Part shown: positions 24,342-31,164 of the stretch, piece by piece
Layout: every line of letters begins with the position of its first letter
How positions within the stretch are numbered: the stretch's first letter is position 1
Assembly (NCBI GenBank): GCA_964493945.1
Contig: CAZBQG010000007.1
Coordinates: forward strand, 1 to 35,807
Length of the DNA stretch: 35,807 bases
Source: CAZBQG01 sp964493945
Lineage (GTDB): Bacteria; Pseudomonadota; Alphaproteobacteria; Rhodospirillales; UBA2165
Direction: 5' to 3'
The notes under the pieces: model-generated
The model's database searches: none
What the model was told of the DNA's origin: nothing
What the model saw: the letters and a program-made list of their open reading frames with translations, nothing else
Made by a program: the position numbers and the translations under genes

Positions 24342-24904
24342 TTATTTTTTCAGGCCATGGGCGAAGCGCCCCCCCTCCATGGCCAACTCCTGGAAAAGGC
24401 CGCATTAGCCCGGCGATAACCAGCGGGGCGTTTGGTGCTTTCCCCCCTTGGGGTAAAACATATATTCCGCCCTGATCTTATCGGTGATGAGGCCCTGCTC
24501 CGCACGCCGCCACAGGATGGTGAAGGCGGCCCGGGCCGAATATTGCCAGCGGTTTCCGAGCCAGTGATTATTGGATCCCAGCAACACCCGGCCAAGATCA
24601 TCGTGCCCGATCCAGGCGGCAGCGGTCAGATAAGCCCTCTCTCCCTGGACCTTCTCCCGGAGGTGTTTCTGCCGGCTTGCCATATCCGCCAGTGCGACGG
24701 CGAACTCCCTGGTGGGTTTGTCCCCGGCCGGGCGCAGTTTTGACGCGGGACCAGTGGCATTCTGATCGTAACAGACTGGTTGAAATCTGATCAGGGGATA
24801 TGGAAATAGAAATACTGGGCGAGCCAGCCCAGGCCAACAACCAGCAGAACAGCCGCTGCCTTAAATCTCCACCGGAAAAGGATGGACCGGCCCCGCTTCC
24901 ACAT
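24342..24904 (-). pseudogene. Island paralogue A, decayed copy of the 195-aa membrane-anchored protein
   Basis: Reading from ATG 24904 gives a basic N terminus and membrane helix (MWKRGRSILFRWRFKAAAVL, then LAQYFYFHIP) that match copy B. The frame then hits TGA because one C is missing from a C4 tract at 24797-24794. Shifting frame restores the homology (FQPVCYDQNA, REFAVALADMAS). Later, Glu in B's PDECGLL is replaced by a TAA at 24407-24405, after which homology continues (CGLFQELAMEGGRFA) to a second TAA at 24342. One indel plus one nonsense change marks it as decayed. Its GC content is closer to the host genes than that of B or C. Confidence 0.75.
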
Positions 24905-24938
24905 TTCATGCACCCTCATCCATCACAGATTTCAATCA

Positions 24939-25526
24939 CTACAATCTAGCGCTCTGCTTCATTCTTTTGGCCTCGGCAAACCGTCCGCCCTCGATGACCA
25001 GCTCATGGAGGAGACCGCATTCGTCCGGCCTCAGCCAACGGGGCGCTTCATTTTCGCGCCTTATGTCGTGAAACAGATATTCATTTCTGATCTCATCCGT
25101 GATGACGCCTTGCGCCACGCGCCGCCAGAATATTTCCTGGACAATCGACATCGAATACTCCCAACGGTATCTTCGCCTGTAATCGACGGATCCGGCTAAA
25201 GCCTCCTTAAGATAACCATGGCTGATCCATGAAACGAGAGATAGATAGGCGTTCTTTCCCTGGGCTGTTATTTCGATATCAGGTGAGAGACTTGCCATCT
25301 TTGCGGCCTCAACCACAAACTCTCTCGTAACATGCCCTTTGATAATCTTCATATTATTAGCTGGAAAAAACGCATTACCGTCGTAACAAACCGGATGGAA
25401 CTTGATGAAGGGGACATGGAAATATACGTAACGGGCAAACCATCCCAGAGGAACGGCGGCGGCAATCAAAACCGCCGCGATCCTTGCGGTCCACCAAGAG
25501 AAGATACGGCCAATCCTTTCCCTCAT
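24939..25526 (-). CDS. Island paralogue B, intact membrane-anchored protein of unknown function
   Basis: A 195-aa protein with a basic N terminus, one membrane helix at about residues 14-34 (ARIAAVLIAAAVPLGWFARY) and then YFHVPFIKFHPVCYDGN. The soluble part is rich in aromatic and charged residues (RRRYRWEYSMSIVQEIFWRR, ITDEIRNEYLFHD, APRWLRPDECGLLHEL). It is the only full-length member of a tandem set of three, lying 34 nt upstream of A and 92 nt downstream of C. I chose ATG 25526 because it aligns with the A start. I do not recognise the family. An immunity-like role is suggested only by the tandem array behind a toxin-like ORF. Confidence 0.65.
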   Translation of the reverse strand: MRERIGRIFSWWTARIAAVLIAAAVPLGWFARYVYFHVPFIKFHPVCYDGNAFFPANNMKIIKGHVTREFVVEAAKMASLSPDIEITAQGKNAYLSLVSWISHGYLKEALAGSVDYRRRYRWEYSMSIVQEIFWRRVAQGVITDEIRNEYLFHDIRRENEAPRWLRPDECGLLHELVIEGGRFAEAKRMKQSARL

Positions 25527-25618
25527 TTCGTGCAACCTAATCCAAATCTACCCAATAGAATTTTGAGTTTAACAACTTTCCATCCCGGATTTCAAACACG
25601 CCGCTTGGGCGAAGAGCT

Positions 25619-25876
25619 TTATTCTTTCGGTCCCTCGGCAAAGCGCCCGCCCTTGATGACCAGCTCATGGAGGAGACCACATTCGTCCGGCCTCAGCCAG
25701 CGGGGTGCTTCGTTTTCTCGCCATTTGTCGTGAAACAGATACTCATTCCTAATCTTGTCCGTGATAAGGCCTTGCCTCACGCGCCGCCAGAATATCTCTT
25801 GGGCAATCGAGTGCGAATACTCCCAACGATACCTACGTCTATAGAAAGTTGATCCCAGCAACACCCCATCAAGATA
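25619..25876 (-). pseudogene. Island paralogue C, 5'-truncated copy
   Basis: The frame ending at 25619 encodes LLGSTFYRRRYRWEYSHSIA, ITDKIRNEYLFHD and LRPDECGLLHELVIKGGRF, closely matching the C-terminal half of B. Homology begins at about 25876 (YLDGVLLGS); the membrane helix and the first half are absent. Upstream of the break, the sequence belongs to the toxin-like ORF in another frame. GTG 25864 could in principle start an 81-aa fragment. The nucleotide stretch GGGTGTTGCTGGGATC at the junction is identical in copy A, suggesting a recombination join. Confidence 0.7.
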
Positions 25877-26415
25877 TTCTCGTAAACATGGGCCAGCCCG
25901 TGTTGTTGAAGGAAATGAGCTGGCTCCGCGCCAGGTTGGCCGGCGTGAAAGTCGTAGGTATCATCCCAGCGATGTTCGACGATTCCTTCTATGTAAATCA
26001 AGTTGCCTTCCCGCCAAGCCTCAAACCCATCTTTGGTCCTTGAGCGCAATATGCTGGTCCCGGTGGCAAAAGCCTCATCTAATTCGCCGTGAAGCAGGTT
26101 GCTATAATCGTTGCGTTTAAACTCGTAATAATCCGCGTCCTTTTTCTCATTTCCTTTTGCTCCCCTTTCACGGTTGGGAGTTTCGTTAATAATCGGCAGG
26201 CGTTTGCTTTCACCGTCCTTTAACGCCAGAAGATGTTCAGGGTACTCCACCTGAGAACCACTCTGCCGTTCGACGAAATTCCTTTCGAACCGGCGTTGGT
26301 TTTCCTTTTCGGCCTTTGGGATAAAGCTCCGGGCGCGGGCCTGTTCCCGGGTCAGAGTTCGGGTCTCGCCGTTCCCTTCCAGGAAATGGCGGAGATTGCC
26401 GGCCGAGTTTTTCAT
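25777..26415 (-). CDS. Toxin-like ORF of unknown family, 3' end fused out of frame to paralogue C
   Basis: A 212-aa frame starting at ATG 26415, which overlaps the upstream gene's stop (ATGA), so it is translationally coupled. The N-terminal part is charged and Arg/Glu/Asn-rich (EQARARSFIPKAEKENQRRF). The middle has YYEFKRNDYSNLLHGELDEA and GTSILRSRTKDGFEAWREGN. Near residue 145, VEHRWDDTYDFHAGQPGAEP recalls, from memory only, DxYDF segments near the ends of some Rhs/polymorphic toxins. The last 32 or so codons (from about 25872) run in the wrong frame through paralogue C, so the natural C terminus is lost. No signal peptide or membrane segment. Function not assigned. Confidence 0.5.
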   Translation of the reverse strand: MKNSAGNLRHFLEGNGETRTLTREQARARSFIPKAEKENQRRFERNFVERQSGSQVEYPEHLLALKDGESKRLPIINETPNRERGAKGNEKKDADYYEFKRNDYSNLLHGELDEAFATGTSILRSRTKDGFEAWREGNLIYIEGIVEHRWDDTYDFHAGQPGAEPAHFLQQHGLAHVYENILMGCCWDQLSIDVGIVGSIRTRLPKRYSGGA

Positions 26416-27034
26416 ACCATGGCCTCAAAATTATCAACCTTGTTCCCCATCCAACCCAATATCCGGTCAATTTTGTTCATTTCATCCGGCACCATCTGCA
26501 TCACCTCTCCCGCCAGGTCCGGTTCGGTGGCGTGGGCGACCTGGAATTCCCCCCGGCGGCGCATGGGCTTCCTACCCGGGCGGGCGCCGGGGCGGGAAGG
26601 CAGGGGTTGGCCGATTGAGTCCAACGGTCCCCTTGATTGAGAGCATTCCGGCGATTTGGGCCCTTGCCAGGCTTTCCTCGTCATACCCGCTGCATGGGGG
26701 GCTTCTTTTCCGGGGTTTTGAGCCCCGAATCCATCCGCGACAGGATTGCCGGGTGCCTTGAGGCCGGGGGCCGGGGCTTTTTTAGCCGGTTCAGGTTGGC
26801 CAGGGTCCATCCAGAGCGGTTTTTAACCGAGGCGGGCGGCTGGCTCAGGGCGGCCAGGGAAAAGGCGGGTGGGGCCGGCGGCGGGGTTTCGGGCTCATCC
26901 ATGTCGGGATAAAGAATGCGCGCGGCCTCCGAGACAGGGCTGGGCTGCCAGGATTCGGGTTCAGGTTGGTTCTTGCCATTTTCCGGCGAACCCTCTCGAT
27001 TTGGTAAAAGGGGTAAATTTGAAGCAATGCACAT
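26412..27034 (-). CDS. Pro-rich protein, first island gene, requiring a -1 shift
   Basis: ATG 27034 has AAGAGA 7 nt upstream and lies about 35 nt from a strong promoter. The first frame (MCIASNLPLLPNREGSPENG and a Pro-rich region) would stop at 26681. A second frame, open from before 26810 to 26412, continues with KKAPAPGLKAPGNPVADG and ends in a helical segment (EVMQMVPDEMNKIDRILGWM). That second frame has no ribosome binding site of its own. The two join by a -1 shift at A AAA AAG (26783-26777), giving about 207 residues. The tail overlaps the toxin-like ORF. Either programmed frameshifting or a homopolymer error explains it. Family unknown. Confidence 0.5.
26777..26783 (-). other. Slippery heptamer A AAA AAG
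   Basis: On the minus strand the first-frame codons read CTA AAA AAG, which is the A AAA AAG heptamer known from the dnaX -1 frameshift site. Slipping back one base leads exactly into the downstream open frame (GCC CCG GCC). A GC-rich stretch with short inverted repeats (CCGG...CCGG) follows within 20 nt. No strong Shine-Dalgarno-like stimulator is seen 10-14 nt upstream. Confidence 0.45.
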
Positions 27035-27075
27035 TATCCGATCTCTTTAATTATATTAAAAACAACAAAAATGGA

Positions 27076-27104
27076 ATTATAGCATCGTTCTTTTATGCTA
27101 TCAA
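27076..27104 (-). promoter_or_regulatory. Sigma70 promoter of the island operon with overlapping palindrome
   Basis: TTGATA (27104-27099) and a perfect TATAAT (27081-27076) are separated by 17 bp on the minus strand. The start site would be near 27069, about 35 nt before ATG 27034. An inverted repeat ATAGCAT-N9-ATGCTAT (27079-27101) runs from the -35 into the -10, placed as an operator would be. The surrounding 130 nt is much richer in AT than the rest of the window. Confidence 0.75.
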
Positions 27105-27164
27105 TAGTACTATCTCAACTAATGGCATGGACGCCCGCCCATCTCCGGTGACGCCTGGCCAGCC

Positions 27165-27604
27165 TCAATCCGAATCGTATTCCACCAGACCTGGGATCAC
27201 CTCATCCGCCGCCGGATAGCCCCTGAGCTCGATCACGTTGCGGTCGGGATCGCGGACGAAGACGGCTACCCCAACGCCTCCGAAGGTCACCGGACCCTGA
27301 GTAATCTCGGTGCCCGCCGCGGCCAGGACCTTCATGGTTTCGGTGATCGAACTGACCCTGAGCGCCTCATGGGTGTAGCCGGGATGTTTTTCCGCCACAT
27401 CCATCAGCACATTGGCGCCACCCGGCGGCGTCACGCCATTGACGATCAGGTTGATTTCCATGCCTGGGCGTTGCGGATGATGATCACCGCATCCGTTTCC
27501 ACCCGCCGGTCCAGATCGAAGCCCAGCAGCTTGTAGAATGCCAGCGCGGGGCCCTCGTCGGTGATGCGGATGCCCAGATGGTCAAGGGCTTCGATTTGGA
27601 TCAT
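27165..27604 (-). pseudogene. Glyoxalase/VOC-superfamily protein, frameshifted
   Basis: From ATG 27604 (AAGGAG 8 nt upstream) the frame encodes MIQIEALDHLGIRITDEGPA with the metal His, then LAFYKLLGFDLDRR, but stops at 27446. The rest of the domain continues in another frame from 27461: MEINLIVNGV, HPGYTHEALRV, and VAVFVRDPDRNVIELRGYPA with the metal Glu. One missing G near 27462-27465 would restore RNAQGMEINL and an intact protein of about 145 aa. The lesion may be real or a sequencing error. VOC proteins include lactoylglutathione lyases and dioxygenases; the substrate is unknown. Divergent from thiE. Confidence 0.8.
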
Positions 27605-27684
27605 TAATCGGTCTCCTTGAATATGGTAGCCGGCTCGGCTATGGGTGAGCCTAACATAAACCGGACCATGGGAAAGAACCCGCC

Positions 27685-28314
27685 TTGCCAAACTGCCGCC
27701 TCTATCTGATCACGCCGCCGGTCATCGATCCCGCTCCCTTTGCCGATGATCTGGCCGTCGCCCTGGACGGGGGAGATGTGGCCTGCCTGCAATTGCGCCT
27801 TAAAGAGGCCGGCGATGAGGAAATACTGAAAGCCGCCGATATATTGGCGCCCGTCGCCCGGGCCCGGGACGTGGCCTTCGTCATCAATGACCGGGCCGAT
27901 CTGGCGGCCAAGGTGGAATGCGACGGGGTTCATGTGGGCCAGGAAGATACGCCATACGCCCAGGCCCGCAGCCTTGTGGGCAAGGACGCCATCATCGGCG
28001 TCACTTGTCATAATTCCCGCCATCTGGCCATCGAGGCGGCAGAAGCCGGTGCCGATTACGTCGCCTTCGGCGCCTTCTTCCCGACCGCCACCAAAGAGGC
28101 CAAGGCCAGCACGGAGGTGGAAATCCTCCAATGGTGGAGCGAAACCACCACCGTGCCTTCGGTGGCTATCGGCGGCATCACGCCCGGAAACTGCGAACCT
28201 CTGGTCCGGGCGGGCACTGACTTCCTGGCCGTGGTGGGCGCGGTATGGAGCACCGAAGGCGGCCCCGCCGCTGCCGTCAAGGAATTCAACCGGGTAATCG
28301 CCGAGGCGGGGTGA
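27685..28314 (+). CDS. thiE: Thiamine-phosphate synthase
   Basis: A 209-aa TIM-barrel enzyme joining HMP-PP and thiazole phosphate to give thiamine phosphate. It has RLYLITPP at the N terminus, LQLRLKEAGDEE, FVINDRADLAAKVECDGVHV with QEDTPY, IIGVTCHN, YVAFGAFFPTATK and the phosphate loop VPSVAIGGITPGN. TTG 27685 is the only possible start between the upstream in-frame TAA (27652) and the domain; GGAAAG lies 8 nt before it. The loop LKE replaces the more common REK of family members. No TPP riboswitch is seen in the 80-nt gap to the divergent VOC gene. Confidence 0.9.
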   Translation: MPNCRLYLITPPVIDPAPFADDLAVALDGGDVACLQLRLKEAGDEEILKAADILAPVARARDVAFVINDRADLAAKVECDGVHVGQEDTPYAQARSLVGKDAIIGVTCHNSRHLAIEAAEAGADYVAFGAFFPTATKEAKASTEVEILQWWSETTTVPSVAIGGITPGNCEPLVRAGTDFLAVVGAVWSTEGGPAAAVKEFNRVIAEAG

Positions 28315-28320
28315 GCCCCG

Positions 28321-28349
28321 TTGCCACCTTTGGCGCAAACTGCTAGGTT
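28321..28349 (+). promoter_or_regulatory. Possible sigma70 promoter of efp
   Basis: TTGCCA (28321-28326) and TAGGTT (28344-28349) are 17 bp apart, starting 7 nt after the thiE stop and about 48 nt before the efp start. The -35 is good and the -10 weak. Confidence 0.35.
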
Positions 28350-28396
28350 CCGCGCCTTCCAGGCGGGAAAGACATATCATTTGAGGCGTCAGAACG

Positions 28397-28966
28397 ATGA
28401 AGATCAATGGCAACGCCGTCAGGCCGGGCATGGTTATCGAACATCAGGACCGTTTATGGCGGGCGGTCAAGATTCAGCACACCCAGCCCGGCAAGGGTGG
28501 CGCCTATCTGCAGGTGGAGCTCAAGGAAATCCGGGGCGGCTCCAAGCTCAATGAACGCTTCCGCGCATCGGAAACCGTGGAACGGGTGCGGCTCGACCAG
28601 AAGCAGCACCAATTCCTCTTCGCCGATGGCGACATGTATACCTTCATGGACAGCGAGACCTATGAACAGGTGGCGCTGAGCGCCGAGCTGATCGGCGAGG
28701 AGCAGGCCGCCTATCTGCAGGACGGCATGGAAGTAGTCATCGAAGGCTATGAAGGCAACCCCATATCCTTGCAGCTTCCCGATCAGGTGACCCTGGAAGT
28801 GACCGAGGCCGATGCCGTGGTCAAGGGCCAGACCGCCGCCTCGTCCTATAAGCCCGCCGTCCTGGAAAACGGCATGCGCACCATGGTGCCGCCCCATATC
28901 GAAATCGGCACCCGCATCGTGGTGAGCACCGCCGATTGTTCCTATATGGAGCGCGCGAAAAGCTGA
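28397..28966 (+). CDS. efp: Translation elongation factor P
   Basis: A 189-aa factor that relieves ribosome stalling at proline runs. It has the three OB-like domains: MKINGNAVRPGMVIEHQDRL, the modifiable loop QPGKGGAYLQVELK with Lys33 (equivalent to E. coli Lys34), FADGDMYTFMDSETYEQVAL, and the C-terminal EIGTRIVVSTADCSYMERAK. Lys at the loop tip implies EpmAB-type lysylation, although those genes are not in the window. The very Pro-rich TolA and OmpA-like proteins encoded nearby would be likely clients. Confidence 0.97.
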   Translation: MKINGNAVRPGMVIEHQDRLWRAVKIQHTQPGKGGAYLQVELKEIRGGSKLNERFRASETVERVRLDQKQHQFLFADGDMYTFMDSETYEQVALSAELIGEEQAAYLQDGMEVVIEGYEGNPISLQLPDQVTLEVTEADAVVKGQTAASSYKPAVLENGMRTMVPPHIEIGTRIVVSTADCSYMERAKS

Positions 28967-28991
28967 TGGCGCTGGGTTCGGGCGTCAGTTA

Positions 28992-29789
28992 ATGGCCTTT
29001 TATTCCCCCTTGATGAATGTAATGACGGCTGCCGCCAGGAAGGCCGCCGTGCGCCTCAAGCGCGATTATGGCGAGGTGGATCAGCTTCAGGTTTCTCGCA
29101 AGGGACCAGCCGATTTTGTCAGCGCAGCCGATCTCAGGACCGAGGAAATTCTGCACACCGAGCTTAAACGCGCCCGGCCAAATTTCGGCTTTCTCATGGA
29201 AGAAAGAGGTGAGGAAATTGGCGCCGATCCGACCCGGCGCTGGATCATCGATCCCCTGGATGGAACCACCAACTTTCTGCACGGATTGCCCCAATTCGCC
29301 ATATCCATCGCCCTTGAAGAAATGGGCGAGATCTCTGCGGGGCTGGTTTATGCGCCAATCACAGAGGAGATGTTCTGGGCCGAGCGCGGCGCCGGGGCGC
29401 ATCTGGAAAACCGCCGCCTGCGGGTCTCGGCGCGAGGTGAAATGAACCAATCCATTTTCGCCACCGGCATTCCGTTTTTGGGGCGGGGTGATCATGAACA
29501 TTTCACCCGCGAATTGAACGCGGTGATGGATGTTTCGGCGGGCATCCGGCGATTCGGCGCGGCGTCGCTGGATTTGGCCTATGTGGCGGCGGGACGCTTC
29601 GATGGGTATTGGGAGAGGGATTTGCATGCCTGGGACCTGGCCGCCGGGCTTTTGCTGGTGCGCGAGGCAGGCGGTTATGTCAGCGAAATCGAAGGCGGCA
29701 GTGATATGCTTCAATCGGGCAGCGTGCTGGCCGCCAACGACCATCTGCACAAGCCCCTGGGCGATCTATTGCGCGCTCAAAAAGCGTGA
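28992..29789 (+). CDS. suhB: Inositol-1-monophosphatase family protein SuhB
   Basis: A 265-aa lithium-sensitive, Mg-dependent phosphatase. Metal-site motifs are FLMEERGEE at about residue 68, WIIDPLDGTTNFLHGLPQFA at about 84-103 and HAWDLAAGLLLVREAGG near 216. RRFGAASLDLAYVAAGRFDG is typical. In bacteria SuhB acts on inositol phosphate in vitro and also assists rRNA transcription and ribosome maturation. It follows efp by 25 nt and is probably co-transcribed. Confidence 0.95.
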   Translation: MAFYSPLMNVMTAAARKAAVRLKRDYGEVDQLQVSRKGPADFVSAADLRTEEILHTELKRARPNFGFLMEERGEEIGADPTRRWIIDPLDGTTNFLHGLPQFAISIALEEMGEISAGLVYAPITEEMFWAERGAGAHLENRRLRVSARGEMNQSIFATGIPFLGRGDHEHFTRELNAVMDVSAGIRRFGAASLDLAYVAAGRFDGYWERDLHAWDLAAGLLLVREAGGYVSEIEGGSDMLQSGSVLAANDHLHKPLGDLLRAQKA

Positions 29790-29914
29790 AAACTTTTTTC
29801 CGTATTCCGCCCCTTGGCTCCCAATATTCCCAAACCGGTTGTGCCCGGCGCCCGGCTTGGTTATCTTGAGTCCCGTGGCGCAAGTAATGGCGAAACATAT
29901 TCAATGCGTTGACC

Positions 29915-29956
29915 GGGGCCGGTCTTAAGACCCAAGGGATGGAAAAATCCGGCCCC
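29915..29956 (+). other. Hairpin upstream of the OmpA-like gene
   Basis: In the 189-nt gap 29790-29978, GGGGCCGG (29915-29922) pairs perfectly with CCGGCCCC (29949-29956). The loop contains part of a 12-bp perfect palindrome, GGTCTTAAGACC. No T-run follows, so it is not a standard terminator; it could be a 5'-UTR structure or operator. Confidence 0.35.
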
Positions 29957-29978
29957 GCAACAGCCGGGAGAATGAGCC

Positions 29979-31082
29979 ATGGTGAGGAATCCAAATGAGA
30001 CCGGCCCCAACGGGGGCCGCGCCCGGCGCATCCGCCGGCGCATCTGTTTTAGTCTGGCGGCGGTCGCCGTGGCGCTTTTTGCCCTTACCGGGCCTGCCCG
30101 GGCGCAGCTTACGCCTTGGGGATCGGACAGCGATGTTCTGGTCGATCTGAGCACCCTCGGCCCGGCCGCCCAAAGAGCTGCCGGGGGCATCCAATTCATC
30201 CCCCTTGGTCAGCCGGCCTATTCGGGTGATCTGTTATTGCCACCGCCAACCATGCCGCGTTCGCGCCTTTTGGTGCAGCGCCCCACCATGGCGCGCCCGG
30301 CACCCACCGGCGAGCGCCTGATCCTCAAACGGCCCAGCATCAAGCCGAAGCGCTCCAAACGAAGGGTTTCGCGGGCCAAAAGGAAAGTGGCGGCAAAACG
30401 GCCCACCGTGGCGCTCAAACCGCAACCGAAAAAACCGACCCGGTTAGCCAAGCCGGCAAAACCCACCAGCATTCCAGCACCGCCCGCCGTAAAAATACCC
30501 AAACCGGCCGCCCTGGTTAAATCGGTCAAAGCGTCAATTCCCAAAGCCCCTGGTCCCAAAGCGCCTGGTCCCAAAGCGCCTGGTCCCAAAGCAACACCTG
30601 CCCCGGTCAAGGAAGCCAAGCTGAGCAAACCGGTACCCCAACCGCCGGCTCTGACGCCGCCACCCCAGGTGCCAGCAAAGGCAGAGCCCAAGCCGGCCCC
30701 GGCACAAGCCTCAAAGCCCGCCCCAACCCAGCAGGCCGCCCTGCCCGAACCGGCAAAAAAGAAGGCCCCGGCTGGTCTCACAGTGGTTTCCTTCAAAGCG
30801 GGTACCACCAAACTGGGGACCAGCGAAAAAACCCGGATCGCTGGTGTGATCGCCAAAATGAAAGCGGATAAAGGATTGCGACTGCAGCTTCTGGCCTATG
30901 CCGGGGAGCCCAAACTGTCTTCGTCGAGAGCGCGGCGTCTTTCTCTTTCCCGGGCCCTGACAGTGCGCTCGCATTTGATCGACAAGGGTGTCAGAAGCAC
31001 GCGGATGGATGTGCGCGCACTTGGCAACCGGGTCGCGGGGGGAGCGCCCAGCCGGGTCGATCTGCGCCTGACCCAGCGCTGA
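29979..31082 (+). CDS. Secreted Pro/Lys-rich protein with divergent OmpA-like C-terminal domain
   Basis: A 367-aa protein with an Arg-rich n-region and signal peptide ending near GPARA|QLTPWG (about residue 43). A Pro/Lys/Ala-rich periplasmic linker follows at about residues 110-260, including three PKAPG repeats. The C-terminal OmpA-like fold (about 265-367) has VVSFKAGTTKLGTSEKTRI, SRARRLSLSRALTVRSHLID and a terminal RVDLRLTQR. The usual Asp-rich peptidoglycan loop is replaced by LAYAGEPKLS, so DAP binding may be lost, while the LSLSRA arginine is kept. ATG 29979 has GGGAGA 7 nt upstream. It starts a three-gene unit with the MotA-like and MotB-like genes. Confidence 0.8.
   Translation: MVRNPNETGPNGGRARRIRRRICFSLAAVAVALFALTGPARAQLTPWGSDSDVLVDLSTLGPAAQRAAGGIQFIPLGQPAYSGDLLLPPPTMPRSRLLVQRPTMARPAPTGERLILKRPSIKPKRSKRRVSRAKRKVAAKRPTVALKPQPKKPTRLAKPAKPTSIPAPPAVKIPKPAALVKSVKASIPKAPGPKAPGPKAPGPKATPAPVKEAKLSKPVPQPPALTPPPQVPAKAEPKPAPAQASKPAPTQQAALPEPAKKKAPAGLTVVSFKAGTTKLGTSEKTRIAGVIAKMKADKGLRLQLLAYAGEPKLSSSRARRLSLSRALTVRSHLIDKGVRSTRMDVRALGNRVAGGAPSRVDLRLTQR
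30540..30593 (+). repeat. 15-bp tandem repeat encoding PKAPG
   Basis: Three consecutive 15-bp units (CCCAAAGCSCCTGGT) at 30540-30554, 30555-30569 and 30570-30584, plus a 9-bp partial unit. The second and third are identical and the first differs by one base, so the expansion looks recent. Confidence 0.9.
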
Positions 31083-31164
31083 GCGGGACGTCAGCCATCC
31101 GGCCCGCACCTCCAACCGGCCCAATCCCTAGCGCCGCCCAGCCGGCGCGGTCAGATGTGAGAAC

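Noticed and set aside
24353..24384. Inverted repeat GGCCATGG...CCATGGCC as a terminator
   Set aside because: It lies inside the decayed 3' end of paralogue A, and neither strand has a T-run after the stem.
24790..24797. In-frame TGA in paralogue A as a second selenocysteine codon
   Set aside because: Reading through the TGA in the same frame gives no homology to copy B. Only a one-base shift restores the alignment, so it is a frameshift.
27605..27684. TPP riboswitch upstream of thiE
   Set aside because: The 80-nt gap is too short for the full element, and I see none of its conserved segments.
6508..28992. Shared 14-mer CGGGCGTCAGTTAA near the folP end and the suhB start
   Set aside because: A few chance 14-mer matches are expected in a 36-kb window, and the contexts differ.
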